A stretch of DNA of 51,143 nucleotides from assembly GCA_017544105.1 (NCBI GenBank), contig JAFYEU010000141.1:1-51143 (forward strand), given 5' to 3'. Source of the DNA: Bacteroidales bacterium (lineage in GTDB: Bacteria > Bacteroidota > Bacteroidia > Bacteroidales > WCHB1-69). The position numbers and the translations under genes are program-made. The number at the start of each line of letters is the position of its first letter. Within the stretch, counting starts at the first letter, position 1. The notes under the pieces are model-generated. The model saw only the letters and a list, made by a program, of their open reading frames with translations, searched no databases and had not been told where the DNA came from. Of this stretch, positions 17,567-24,836 are shown piece after piece.

Positions 17567-17980
17567 TTAGCTGTACACGCGCAGCCGCATCCCATCAAAG
17601 CGGCAGTTATATTTGCGGGCGGGCCATCTGGAAGGCCCCGTCAGCACACTTCCATCTAATATATTATAGGTAGAGCCACAGAGAGAATCCACCATCCGCA
17701 GGCCGTCGGGCGCCACATACAGCCACGACTGGTGCTCTTCAAAGTCATAAGGACAGGCACGGTCGTAAGCGAAGAAGGTCCACTCATCCAGACGATACAG
17801 GATAATCCCATTCACCCCACCGGTCACATAGGCATATCCACCGTAATTGTTCAACTGATAATAGAGCGGGTCATTGGGATAGATGGTGAAATCAACATGA
17901 ACATACGGGATCGGATTATTATAGACATGGCAGCTGAACATCAGCGGCAGCAACATCAAGACCATGCAAAGCTTTTTCAT
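17567..17980 (-). CDS. Lipoprotein with degenerate Rieske-like fold
   Basis: A 137-residue lipoprotein: signal peptide with lipobox LMFSC (Cys17), so membrane-anchored in the periplasm. The second half follows the Rieske [2Fe-2S] pattern: ACPYDF (Cys76), CGSTYNILDG (Cys101), VLTGPSRWPARKY, and a final strand MRLRV. In true Rieske proteins these boxes are CxH and CPxH; here both histidines are replaced (CPY, CGST), so a standard cluster cannot be bound. Last gene of a minus-strand set with a glycosyltransferase and a 5-alpha-reductase-like enzyme. The fold is inferred from motif order only. Confidence 0.65.
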   Translation of the reverse strand: MKKLCMVLMLLPLMFSCHVYNNPIPYVHVDFTIYPNDPLYYQLNNYGGYAYVTGGVNGIILYRLDEWTFFAYDRACPYDFEEHQSWLYVAPDGLRMVDSLCGSTYNILDGSVLTGPSRWPARKYNCRFDGMRLRVYS

Positions 17981-17995
17981 CGTTGTAAGGGTTCT

Positions 17996-18784
17996 TTAAT
18001 AGACAAACGGTAATATTTTATAGCGTTTCTGGGAGGTGAATTCCTCGCCAAAGAAGAGCTCATAGCGCTCATAGACGGCCTTGGCGCGCGGGATGATATT
18101 GGCGCATGTCCACAGGCAGAAGACCAGTCCCGACACAGACCATGTAAGGATGGCAAAACCGAACCACTCCAGGATCTCCCCGAGATAGTTGACGGAGTTC
18201 ACATATTTGAAAGGGCCTTTCTGAGGCAGGTAATAGTTGTTGTCATAGGGATCGGTACGCAGGTCGCGGATCACACGGTCGGCATAGATATTCAGCACCA
18301 TGCCACCCAAGAAGATGATGAATCCGACGATGAACTGGGGTGACCAGAGCCACTCGATCGGATAGTAATTTTCAGGACAGAAATAGAATAGCCAGCCGCC
18401 CTGCATGATGGCATTACAGGTGTTGAAGACAAAGCCAGTGATAATGATGGAAAGGGGCATCTTGCTCTGCCCTTTCATCAGCAGCGGGAAGATGAACGAC
18501 CGTTGGAAATAGTGAAACTCAAAGATGAAAAACATGATGAATGTCACGATGTTAAATGGTCGGATATTGAAATAGAGCGAGATAAAGTAGAGCACCAGCA
18601 TGGTGAAGAACACGGGGATCTCCATAATAAACCAGCCCAGGTTGCTGCGAACGGAGAAACCCCACCGGGTGTTGAACGTCATTCCGTAGGCCGGCGTGAT
18701 AAACTGCAGGATGACAAAGACGCCCACCCCGAGCACGGACATGACAATCAGAAGATAATCGTAAACCTGGCTATACAGTTCCAT
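17996..18784 (-). CDS. Steroid 5-alpha-reductase family membrane enzyme
   Basis: A 262-residue polytopic inner-membrane protein of the SRD5A/DUF1295 family, which reduce double bonds next to keto groups with NADPH. The C-terminal half carries the family hallmark: KGPFKYVNSVNYLGEILEWF, then ANIIPRAKAVYERYE and the end KILPFVY, close to the eukaryotic 5-alpha-reductase C terminus. Near the N terminus, GWFIMEIPVFF aligns with the active-site QEL segment of SRD5A: Glu55 is kept but the Gln is Met54. Candidate substrates are 3-oxo-4-ene steroids or bile-acid intermediates, or an unrelated enone lipid; the sequence does not decide. It lies 11 bp after the glycosyltransferase gene and 15 bp before the Rieske-like lipoprotein gene. 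Confidence 0.85.
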   Translation of the reverse strand: MELYSQVYDYLLIVMSVLGVGVFVILQFITPAYGMTFNTRWGFSVRSNLGWFIMEIPVFFTMLVLYFISLYFNIRPFNIVTFIMFFIFEFHYFQRSFIFPLLMKGQSKMPLSIIITGFVFNTCNAIMQGGWLFYFCPENYYPIEWLWSPQFIVGFIIFLGGMVLNIYADRVIRDLRTDPYDNNYYLPQKGPFKYVNSVNYLGEILEWFGFAILTWSVSGLVFCLWTCANIIPRAKAVYERYELFFGEEFTSQKRYKILPFVY

Positions 18785-18795
18785 AAGAGTGACTA

Positions 18796-19812
18796 TTAAA
18801 AAAATTGTTGGCCGTTGAAATGGCGTTTTCTTTTGAAATAATTTAGGAATACCATGGAGCCGTCATACACGTCGGTATAAGCAAGCTTGGGCATCGTATT
18901 GCGCTTGGCCTTGCACTCTTTATAATGCTTGGCAAAAGAGAACATAGCCTTATAGACAGCGATAAAATCCTTGACATGGAATTGCAGCAGGAAGAATACC
19001 GCGGCAATCTGATCAAGGAAGAAGCGGAGGGCAAACGTTCTGGCAATACGATTGTCCGGGAGGTTTTTCAGCAGGAGGAAGAGGTTATTGCGGAAGTTGA
19101 GGTAGGTCTTGAAAGAATTATTCTTGGGGAGAGTGCCGCCGCCGACATGCAGCACGGAGGATTGGGGGCACACCTTGATTTTGAAGCCGGCATTCTTGAT
19201 ACGCCAGCAGAAGTCGATCTCCTCCATGTGGGCGAAGAAATCCCCGTCGAGGCCGCCCATGGTGCGATACACATCGCTACGGACGAACATGGCGGCGCCA
19301 GTGGCCCAGAAGATATCGATCGGATCGTCATATTGTCCTTCGTCCTTCTCCAAGGTAGAGAAGACGCGTCCGCGACAAAAGGGATAACCGTATTTGTCGA
19401 TGAAGCCGCCCGACGCACCGGCATATTCGAACATCTCGGGCTGGGCATAGGAGAGAATCTTAGGCTGCACCACCGCAATCTTCTCGTTAGCGTCCATCAT
19501 CTCGATGACGGGCTCAATCCAATGGTCGGTCACCTCAATGTCGGAATTCAGCAGACAGAAATACTCGGAGTCGATCTGCTCCATGGCAAGGTTATAGCCT
19601 CGCGCGAAGCCCTCATTACGATCATTGCGCAAGATGCGGATGTCGGGATAGTGTTTCTCCAAGAAGGAGAGGGAGTCATCGGTGGAGGCATTGTCGGCCA
19701 CCACCAATTCAGCATAGTCGGGCAAAGAACGCACGAGCGAGGGCAGAAACTTCTCCAAGAACTTACGCCCATTCCAATTCAATATTACGACAGAGAGTCT
19801 AATCATATTCAT
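18796..19812 (-). CDS. Family 2 glycosyltransferase (rhamnosyltransferase-like)
   Basis: A 338-residue GT-A glycosyltransferase. N-terminal SVVILNWNGRKFLEKFLPSL, nucleotide-binding VVADNASTDDS, the metal motif LLNSDIEV (NSD at 89-91), and the acceptor-side region GLDGDFFAHMEEIDFCWR are typical of GT2 enzymes for cell-surface polysaccharide or rhamnan synthesis. The C-terminal 80 residues contain a partly hydrophobic helix (FALRFFLDQIAAVFFLLQF) that may rest on the membrane. First gene of the minus-strand trio; acceptor and sugar unknown. Confidence 0.92.
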   Translation of the reverse strand: MNMIRLSVVILNWNGRKFLEKFLPSLVRSLPDYAELVVADNASTDDSLSFLEKHYPDIRILRNDRNEGFARGYNLAMEQIDSEYFCLLNSDIEVTDHWIEPVIEMMDANEKIAVVQPKILSYAQPEMFEYAGASGGFIDKYGYPFCRGRVFSTLEKDEGQYDDPIDIFWATGAAMFVRSDVYRTMGGLDGDFFAHMEEIDFCWRIKNAGFKIKVCPQSSVLHVGGGTLPKNNSFKTYLNFRNNLFLLLKNLPDNRIARTFALRFFLDQIAAVFFLLQFHVKDFIAVYKAMFSFAKHYKECKAKRNTMPKLAYTDVYDGSMVFLNYFKRKRHFNGQQFF

Positions 19813-19849
19813 TTTTCAAACATTACGGCTAACTTAAAATTTGCCGCTG

Positions 19850-19857
19850 CAAAGATA
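19850..19857 (-). promoter_or_regulatory. -7 element for glycosyltransferase gene set
   Basis: On the minus strand TATCTTTG, 38 bp upstream of the glycosyltransferase start. Confidence 0.55.
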
Positions 19858-19933
19858 ATGTTTTTTTGTTGAACTGATAGATTTTATCGAGGATATTTCG
19901 GTGGTGTACCAAACGAAATATAAAGATTCGCAT

Positions 19934-19941
19934 TATCTTTG
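19934..19941 (+). promoter_or_regulatory. -7 element pointing into the structured element
   Basis: TATCTTTG on the plus strand, 16 bp before the left terminal inverted repeat. If active, transcription would begin just ahead of the element. Confidence 0.4.
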
Positions 19942-19957
19942 GTCGGGCGTATTTTTT

Positions 19958-19981
19958 TGGTAATTACATACCTGATGGCAC
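19958..19981 (+). repeat. Left terminal inverted repeat of the 459-bp element
   Basis: Contains the perfect 14-mer ATACCTGATGGCAC (19968-19981), preceded by TGGTAATTAC. It is preceded by a run of T. Confidence 0.75.
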
Positions 19982-20392
19982 ACACTCCCTTTCGCGGCGG
20001 CACGGATCATCATTTTGGCACGGACTCCCCGCGCCGCGAGATGCTCCCCGCGCGTAGCCTGTACCCCATATTGCGGCTGACGCCTTATAAGGGGTTATTA
20101 AGATTCAGTCTCTCCGAGACTGTCGCCCAAAGGCACTCTTTTACTTCTGTCACACATGTCTTCGTCCCGATCGTTTCCGAAATGCTGAACATAAGGAGAT
20201 TGTCCGGACCATGTGGGAATGTGTCTCGGAGAGACACTATCTTATTAACCCCAGACTAAACGCGGTGCAGTCTGGGGAGGAATGGCACCCACTGTCCTCA
20301 TCGCACCGCGGGAGTAGCTTGCTACAAGGCTCTGCACGAGCCCGGTGCGAAAAGGAGGCGCTCTGCCAAATGCTACCTAACATCGACACATA

Positions 20393-20416
20393 GTGCCATC
20401 AGGTATATAATCACCA
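20393..20416 (-). repeat. Right terminal inverted repeat of the 459-bp element
   Basis: Reverse complement of the left arm with two differences; the perfect core is GTGCCATCAGGTAT (20393-20406). It is followed by eight T. Confidence 0.75.
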
Positions 20417-20455
20417 TTTTTTTTACAAGGGCCAATTTACAAAAGAAAAAAATTG

Positions 20456-20463
20456 TATTTTTG
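20456..20463 (+). promoter_or_regulatory. -7 element for rpsO
   Basis: TATTTTTG inside AAAAAAATTGTATTTTTGCC, which is shared almost letter for letter with the rpmH promoter. The -33 box is poor. Confidence 0.7.
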
Positions 20464-20511
20464 CCGCCGATTTAAGAAAGGTAAAAAAGTATAATTAATT
20501 AGAAGAAAATT

Positions 20512-20781
20512 ATGTATTTAACAAGCGACGTAAAGAAATCCATTTTTGAAGAATATGGCAAATCTGCTACCGACACCGGTTCTCCTGAAGCACAAGTTGC
20601 CCTGTTCACTCACCGCATCAAACACCTCACCGAGCATGTGAAGGCCAACGGCGGCGACAAAGTCACCAAACGCGCCCTGATCAACTTGGTGGGCAAGAGA
20701 AAGAAAATGCTCGAATACCTCAAACAGCAAGACATTGAGCGCTACAGAGCATTGATCAAGAAGTTAGGTCTCAGAAAATAA
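20512..20781 (+). CDS. rpsO: Ribosomal protein S15
   Basis: An 89-residue S15 with the conserved core TDTGSPEAQVALFTHRIKHL and the C-terminal KKLGLRK. It binds the central domain of 16S rRNA in small-subunit assembly. It is followed by pnp, the classic rpsO-pnp order, with a long hairpin between them. It starts 48 bp after its -7 element. Confidence 0.97.
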   Translation: MYLTSDVKKSIFEEYGKSATDTGSPEAQVALFTHRIKHLTEHVKANGGDKVTKRALINLVGKRKKMLEYLKQQDIERYRALIKKLGLRK

Positions 20782-20800
20782 TTCTCACATCTATAATCAT

Positions 20801-20840
20801 TACCAGACAGGGCAATTTCGACAAATTGCCTTGTTTGGTA
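20801..20840 (+). other. 18-bp hairpin between rpsO and pnp
   Basis: An uninterrupted RNA stem of 18 pairs (two G-U) from 20801-20818 to 20823-20840 with loop CGAC. The innermost eight pairs are GGCAATTT/AAATTGCC. There is no T tract, so it is not an ordinary terminator. Its place matches that of the RNase III-processed pnp leader hairpin in E. coli, which suggests a processing or stabilising role; that role is inferred. Confidence 0.8.
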
Positions 20841-20896
20841 TATGGATAGTATAGATGGCCTAACAATTTATCTTATTCATTTTTAAAATATTAGCA

Positions 20897-23212
20897 ATGA
20901 TTGGAATTAGCAAAACATTCGATATAGGCGATGGTCGTATGGTAACCATCGAGACCGGCAAGCTGGCGAAGCAAGCCGACGGTGCTGCTGTCGTAAGGAT
21001 GGGAGACACCATGATTTTGGCGACGGTGTGTTGCAAGAAGGAAGCCGTGGAAGGCACCGACTTCATGCCGCTGCAAGTGGAATATCAAGAGAAATACGGT
21101 GCTCTTGGCCGTATCCCCGGCGGTTTCTTCCGTCGTGAGGCCCGCCCCTCCGAGTATGAGATTCTCATCGCCCGACTGGTGGACCGCGCCATCCGTCCGC
21201 TCTTCCCGAAAGACTTCCACGCAGAGACGCAGGTCATCGTGACCCTGATCTCCGGTGACAAGAACATGCTGCCCGACTGTCTGGCATGCTTGGCCGCCTC
21301 TTCTGCCATCGCCGTGTCCAACATCCCCTTCGAGTGCCCCATCTCTGAGGTACGCGTAGGCCGTGTGGATGGCAAATACGTCATCAACCCCACCATCGAA
21401 GACATGGAGAAGTCTGACATCGACATGATCGTGGCTGCCTCCATGGAGAACATCATGATGGTAGAAGGTGAGATGAAAGAGATCTCCGAGGAAGACATGG
21501 TAGGTGCGTTGAACTTTGCCAAGGACGCCATCAAGGTGCAGTGCCAGGCTCAGATGGAGCTGGCCGCCGAGGTGCCCACCGCCTTCCCGAAACGCGAGTA
21601 CTGCCACGAGACCAACGACGAGGAGATCCGCGAGCGTATCCAGAAGGAGACCTACGACAAAGTGTACGCCGTAGCCAAGTCTTTCATGGGCAAGCAAGCC
21701 CGCAATGAGGCCTTCGACCAGATCCTGGCCGACTTCATGGAGACCATTCCGGAAGAGGAGCGCGAAGAGAAAGAAGTCATGGTGAAACGTTACTACAGCG
21801 ATGTTCAATGGCACGCCATGCGCAATATGATTCTGGACGAGCGTATCCGTCTCGACGGTCGTGACCTGGAGACCATCCGTCCCATCTGGATCGAGACTGG
21901 CTATCTGCCCGCCGCTCATGGTTCCGCCATCTTCACCCGTGGTGAGACGCAGTCATTGGCCACCTGTACCTTAGGCACCAAGCTGGACGAGCAGATGATT
22001 GACGGCGCTGTGGTGGAAGGCACCAGCCGTTTCATGCTGCACTACAACTTCCCGCCGTACAGTGTGGGTGAGGTGAAGCGTGTCGGCAGCACCGGCCGTC
22101 GCGAGATCGGTCACGGCAACTTGGCCAAGCGCGCCCTCGCACCGATGATCCCCTTCGACGACCCGACATTCCCCTACACCGTGCGTATCGTCTCCGACAT
22201 CCTCGAGTCCAACGGCAGCTCCTCTATGGCTACCGTCTGCGCCGGCACGCTGGCTCTGCTCGACTGCGGTGTCAAGATGAAAAAACCGGTCTCCGGTATC
22301 GCCATGGGTCTGATCACCGACGAGAACTCCAGCCGCTACGCTATCTTGTCCGACATCCTCGGCGATGAGGACCACCTGGGCGACATGGACTTCAAGGTCT
22401 GTGGTACCGAAGACGGCATTACCGCCTGTCAGATGGACATCAAGGTCAACGGTCTCTCCGCTGAAGTGCTGGCAGAGGCTTTGGCCCAGGCACACAGAGG
22501 CCGTATGTTCATCCTCGGCAAGATCAAAGAGGCCATGCCGGCACCGCGTGAAGACTACCGTCCCTTCGTGCCGCGCATCATCCAAATGCAAATCCCGCGC
22601 GAGTTCATCGGCGCCGTCATCGGACCTGGAGGCAAGATCATCCAAGAGATGCAGCGTGAGACCAACACCACCATCAATATCGAGGAGGTGGGTGAATTCG
22701 GCATCATCGATATCGCCGCTCCCAATGTGGACGACATCAACGCCGCCATGGAGCGCATCAAGCTCATCTGCACCAAACCCGAGGTGGGCGAAGTGTATGA
22801 AGGAAAAGTCAAGAACATCACCGCCTTCGGCGCCTTCGTGGAGTTCCTGCCCAACACCGACGGCCTCCTGCATGTCACCGAGATCGCTTACCGCCGTATC
22901 GAGAACGTGGAAGACGTCCTCAAGGTGGGTGACACCATCAAGGTGCAGCTGATCGGCATCGACGAGAAGACCGGCAAATACCGTCTCTCCCACAAGGTGC
23001 TGCTTCCGAAGCCAGAAGGCTATGTGGAGCCGAGCACCAAGCCGCGTCGCGGTGGCGAACGCGGTGGCGAAAGACGCCCCGAGCGCAACAACGGTGGCGG
23101 CCGCGAGAGACGCGACAACGGACATGGCCACAGCCGCCGCCCGCAAGGCGACAGACCGCAAAGAGCTGAGAAACCTCAGAACGATCTGCCCGACTTTCCT
23201 GAAATGGATTAA
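20897..23212 (+). CDS. pnp: Polyribonucleotide nucleotidyltransferase (PNPase)
   Basis: A 771-residue PNPase, the phosphorolytic 3'-5' exoribonuclease of mRNA decay. Order of domains: RNase PH 1 (residues 1-150), helical linker, RNase PH 2 (from about 315, [13 protein letters not shown]; catalytic region [17 protein letters not shown] near 440), KH (about 565, [15 protein letters not shown]) and S1 (about 630-705, [20 protein letters not shown]). After S1 there is a tail of about 60 residues rich in Arg, Gly and Asn ([19 protein letters not shown]), likely to add RNA binding. It probably shares the rpsO transcript through the hairpin before it. Confidence 0.97.
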   Translation: MIGISKTFDIGDGRMVTIETGKLAKQADGAAVVRMGDTMILATVCCKKEAVEGTDFMPLQVEYQEKYGALGRIPGGFFRREARPSEYEILIARLVDRAIRPLFPKDFHAETQVIVTLISGDKNMLPDCLACLAASSAIAVSNIPFECPISEVRVGRVDGKYVINPTIEDMEKSDIDMIVAASMENIMMVEGEMKEISEEDMVGALNFAKDAIKVQCQAQMELAAEVPTAFPKREYCHETNDEEIRERIQKETYDKVYAVAKSFMGKQARNEAFDQILADFMETIPEEEREEKEVMVKRYYSDVQWHAMRNMILDERIRLDGRDLETIRPIWIETGYLPAAHGSAIFTRGETQSLATCTLGTKLDEQMIDGAVVEGTSRFMLHYNFPPYSVGEVKRVGSTGRREIGHGNLAKRALAPMIPFDDPTFPYTVRIVSDILESNGSSSMATVCAGTLALLDCGVKMKKPVSGIAMGLITDENSSRYAILSDILGDEDHLGDMDFKVCGTEDGITACQMDIKVNGLSAEVLAEALAQAHRGRMFILGKIKEAMPAPREDYRPFVPRIIQMQIPREFIGAVIGPGGKIIQEMQRETNTTINIEEVGEFGIIDIAAPNVDDINAAMERIKLICTKPEVGEVYEGKVKNITAFGAFVEFLPNTDGLLHVTEIAYRRIENVEDVLKVGDTIKVQLIGIDEKTGKYRLSHKVLLPKPEGYVEPSTKPRRGGERGGERRPERNNGGGRERRDNGHGHSRRPQGDRPQRAEKPQNDLPDFPEMD

Positions 23213-23220
23213 TCAAAACA

Positions 23221-23253
23221 AAAAACGGACTTCACCATGAAGTCCGTTTTTTT
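23221..23253. terminator. Bidirectional terminator after pnp
   Basis: A perfect stem ACGGACTTCA/TGAAGTCCGT with loop CCA is flanked by a run of A on the left and T on the right. It can end both pnp and the convergent DUF4476 gene. Confidence 0.9.
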
Positions 23254-23268
23254 ATATCCATATCCCGT

Positions 23269-24090
23269 CTAGCGCTGCTTCTCGATGAAATCATCCAAAG
23301 CTCTCTTGTTGCTTTCAAAGCTGAAGACATCGTGAAGGAGGTAATAATGTTCGGGATCCACACAATATGGATAGGCAAATTTGGCAAAGTCCAGTTTCGT
23401 ATTGTCAAAGTCAAAAACCCGGCATAACTGTTCTATTTGGGAGACTGTCAGGTGATTGCTTTTCACAATCTGCTTGGCCGTGGAGCATCGGGTTGTCTCA
23501 AAGCTCTCCCGCTTCACCATCGCCAGCGCCTCTTGGAAATCAGCCGCACTCATGGCCACGGAGCCAGCGGGCGGCACGGGGGCTGCAGGCGGCACCACAA
23601 TCGTCACATTCGGCTGCATGTTGCCAGCGGGATGATAGCCGAACCACTGGCTCTGCCCCACCCCATAGGGCCGGTTAGGCTGCACGGAGACCATCGTCAT
23701 GACCAACTCGGGACAGAGCGCCCCATAGCCAAGAGAGAGACCCAACAGATGCCGCGACCGCTCAACACGGAAATTCCGATGGGCCATATCGACACGCACC
23801 AGCTGACCCACCGTGCGATGGTCGGGGTCGTCCAGTTCCACCCGCAGATAATGGTCGCCTTCCGGGACATAGTCCAGTTGGATAGACCTCACCGACTGCT
23901 CATTCTGGAGCACATCATCCAGGAAGAGCCAGAAAGCGTTTTGGTCGGAAGTGACAATCAAAGATGTTTCACGAACATGGGTCACTCCTTGATGAGGATG
24001 TTGGGCACACACCTCCATGGAAGAGGAGAAAAAGGAGAACAGCAGAACAGTCGCTGCAAGACTACAAAGATTATTTCTCATAGAAAACAT
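23269..24090 (-). CDS. Exported DUF4476-domain protein
   Basis: A 273-residue protein with a signal peptide (to about residue 29, EVCAQ). The C-terminal 95 residues show the DUF4476 pattern: DFQEALAMVKRESFETTRCS, AKQIVKSNHLTVSQIEQLCRVF, LDFAKFAYPYCVDPEHYYLL and FSFESNKRALDDFI. The middle has a Pro/Ala linker (VVPPAAPVPPAGS). DUF4476 is common in Bacteroidetes and has no known function. It is the second gene of a pair, 16 bp after the FISUMP-type gene. An inner ATG three codons on is also possible. Confidence 0.85.
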   Translation of the reverse strand: MFSMRNNLCSLAATVLLFSFFSSSMEVCAQHPHQGVTHVRETSLIVTSDQNAFWLFLDDVLQNEQSVRSIQLDYVPEGDHYLRVELDDPDHRTVGQLVRVDMAHRNFRVERSRHLLGLSLGYGALCPELVMTMVSVQPNRPYGVGQSQWFGYHPAGNMQPNVTIVVPPAAPVPPAGSVAMSAADFQEALAMVKRESFETTRCSTAKQIVKSNHLTVSQIEQLCRVFDFDNTKLDFAKFAYPYCVDPEHYYLLHDVFSFESNKRALDDFIEKQR

Positions 24091-24106
24091 AGTAAAAAGA
24101 ACTAGA

Positions 24107-24562
24107 TCACTTATTTTTTACAAGGCGTACTGCCCGCCAGAAGCATCTCTCGGATTCACCCATATTGGCTCCATTCACGGTGAAGCTGAGCATCCACCCG
24201 CGTTCAACACCCAATGGGGTTGAGGTCCAGTAACCTCCCACATTAGACAAGGACTCCAGCCAGTTGCCATCGCAATCGCGTCCATTGGTAACAGGCAGGT
24301 TTATGGAGTTGCCATTAGGCCCTGTCACCTTGTAGCCATTGCCCGTCCACTCCCAGCGGCAACCGTCTTTCAGCTCCACAAACTGGTCATACGTGGGCAT
24401 GGCGGCCCCAAACTCGGCAAGAGCAGCCCCATAGTAATAAACGTCGCCCTCATTTTCGGTTTTCCATTGAGTGCCGCTCGGCAAACCTAAATCCACGTAC
24501 TCTTGAGCACCCACCGTGAAGGCAAGAATTAACATGACGATAAGACAAAGATACTTTTTCAT
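24107..24562 (-). CDS. Small exported protein of the Fibrobacter major paralogous (FISUMP) type
   Basis: A 151-residue protein with a signal peptide (residues 1-19, TVGAQ) directly followed by EYVDLGLPSGTQWKTEN, MPTYDQFVEL, WEWTGNGYKVTGPNGNSINL and VGGYWTSTP, ending FWRAVRLVKNK. These are the hallmarks of the domain first noted as a large paralogous family in Fibrobacter succinogenes and common in Bacteroidetes surface proteins. Here it is a single domain with nothing else. Its function is unknown. Confidence 0.82.
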   Translation of the reverse strand: MKKYLCLIVMLILAFTVGAQEYVDLGLPSGTQWKTENEGDVYYYGAALAEFGAAMPTYDQFVELKDGCRWEWTGNGYKVTGPNGNSINLPVTNGRDCDGNWLESLSNVGGYWTSTPLGVERGWMLSFTVNGANMGESERCFWRAVRLVKNK

Positions 24563-24584
24563 TTTGGTGATTTTTTGAACAGGA

Positions 24585-24592
24585 CAAAAATA
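24585..24592 (-). promoter_or_regulatory. -7 element for FISUMP-DUF4476 pair
   Basis: Minus-strand TATTTTTG 23 bp upstream of the start codon. The rest of the 274-bp gap up to purF is AT-rich and otherwise holds the purF promoter and one 8-bp inverted repeat (ACACTTAT at 24659 with ATAAGTGT at 24688). Confidence 0.55.
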
Positions 24593-24777
24593 TAGAATAT
24601 TTTTACTTGTGTATCATAAAAAAACTTATCACATCTAAAAATTCTATCTATCACATTGACACTTATAATGTTAATAACGATTTATGGATAAGTGTTTGAT
24701 TCGGCATATTTAAAAAAAACAATTGATATTCAGCATTTTACGCAAAACAAGAAATTCTCTTTTCTTTCCATAAGTCC

Positions 24778-24807
24778 TTGTCAAGAACGCAAAAAAATGT
24801 ATTTTTG
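24778..24807 (+). promoter_or_regulatory. Consensus promoter for the purF-like gene
   Basis: TTG at 24778-24780, exactly 19 nt, then TATTTTTG at 24800-24807, 29 bp before the start codon. Confidence 0.75.
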
Positions 24808-24836
24808 CGCCTTTCATCCTAATTATCAGCAAACAG

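Larger units (their letters stand above)
19958..20416. other. Structured non-coding element with terminal inverted repeats (MITE-like or large structured RNA)
   Basis: This 459-bp stretch fills most of the 699-bp gap between the glycosyltransferase and rpsO genes. Its ends are 24-nt inverted repeats (22 of 24 matching; core ATACCTGATGGCAC). Inside are nested stems: TCGCGGCG/CGCCGCGA (19992-19999, 20032-20039); GTCTCTCCGAGAC/GTCTCGGAGAGAC (20108-20120, 20223-20235); a 9-bp hairpin CCCCAGACT/AGTCTGGGG (20249-20257, 20269-20277); and TCGCACCG/CGGTGCGA (20300-20307, 20343-20350) enclosing two small hairpins. T tracts flank both ends. No transposase is encoded. I could not match it to RNase P, tmRNA, SRP, 6S or group I/II introns. 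Reading frames across it look like chance. Confidence 0.65.

Noticed and set aside
19939-20259. 106-residue plus-strand frame in the gap before rpsO
   Set aside because: It crosses the left terminal repeat and several long stems, uses a weak non-ATG start, and its composition (many Arg, Pro, Ser) is that of translated structured DNA.
19958-20416. RNase P RNA, tmRNA, SRP RNA, 6S RNA or group II intron
   Set aside because: None of the conserved marks was found on either strand: no GAGGAAAGTCC-type P4 segment, no tmRNA ends or tag frame, no SRP loop, and no intron domain V.
21971-23161. 396-residue minus-strand frame opposite pnp
   Set aside because: A shadow of a GC-rich, strongly coding gene. 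The plus frame is an unmistakable PNPase.
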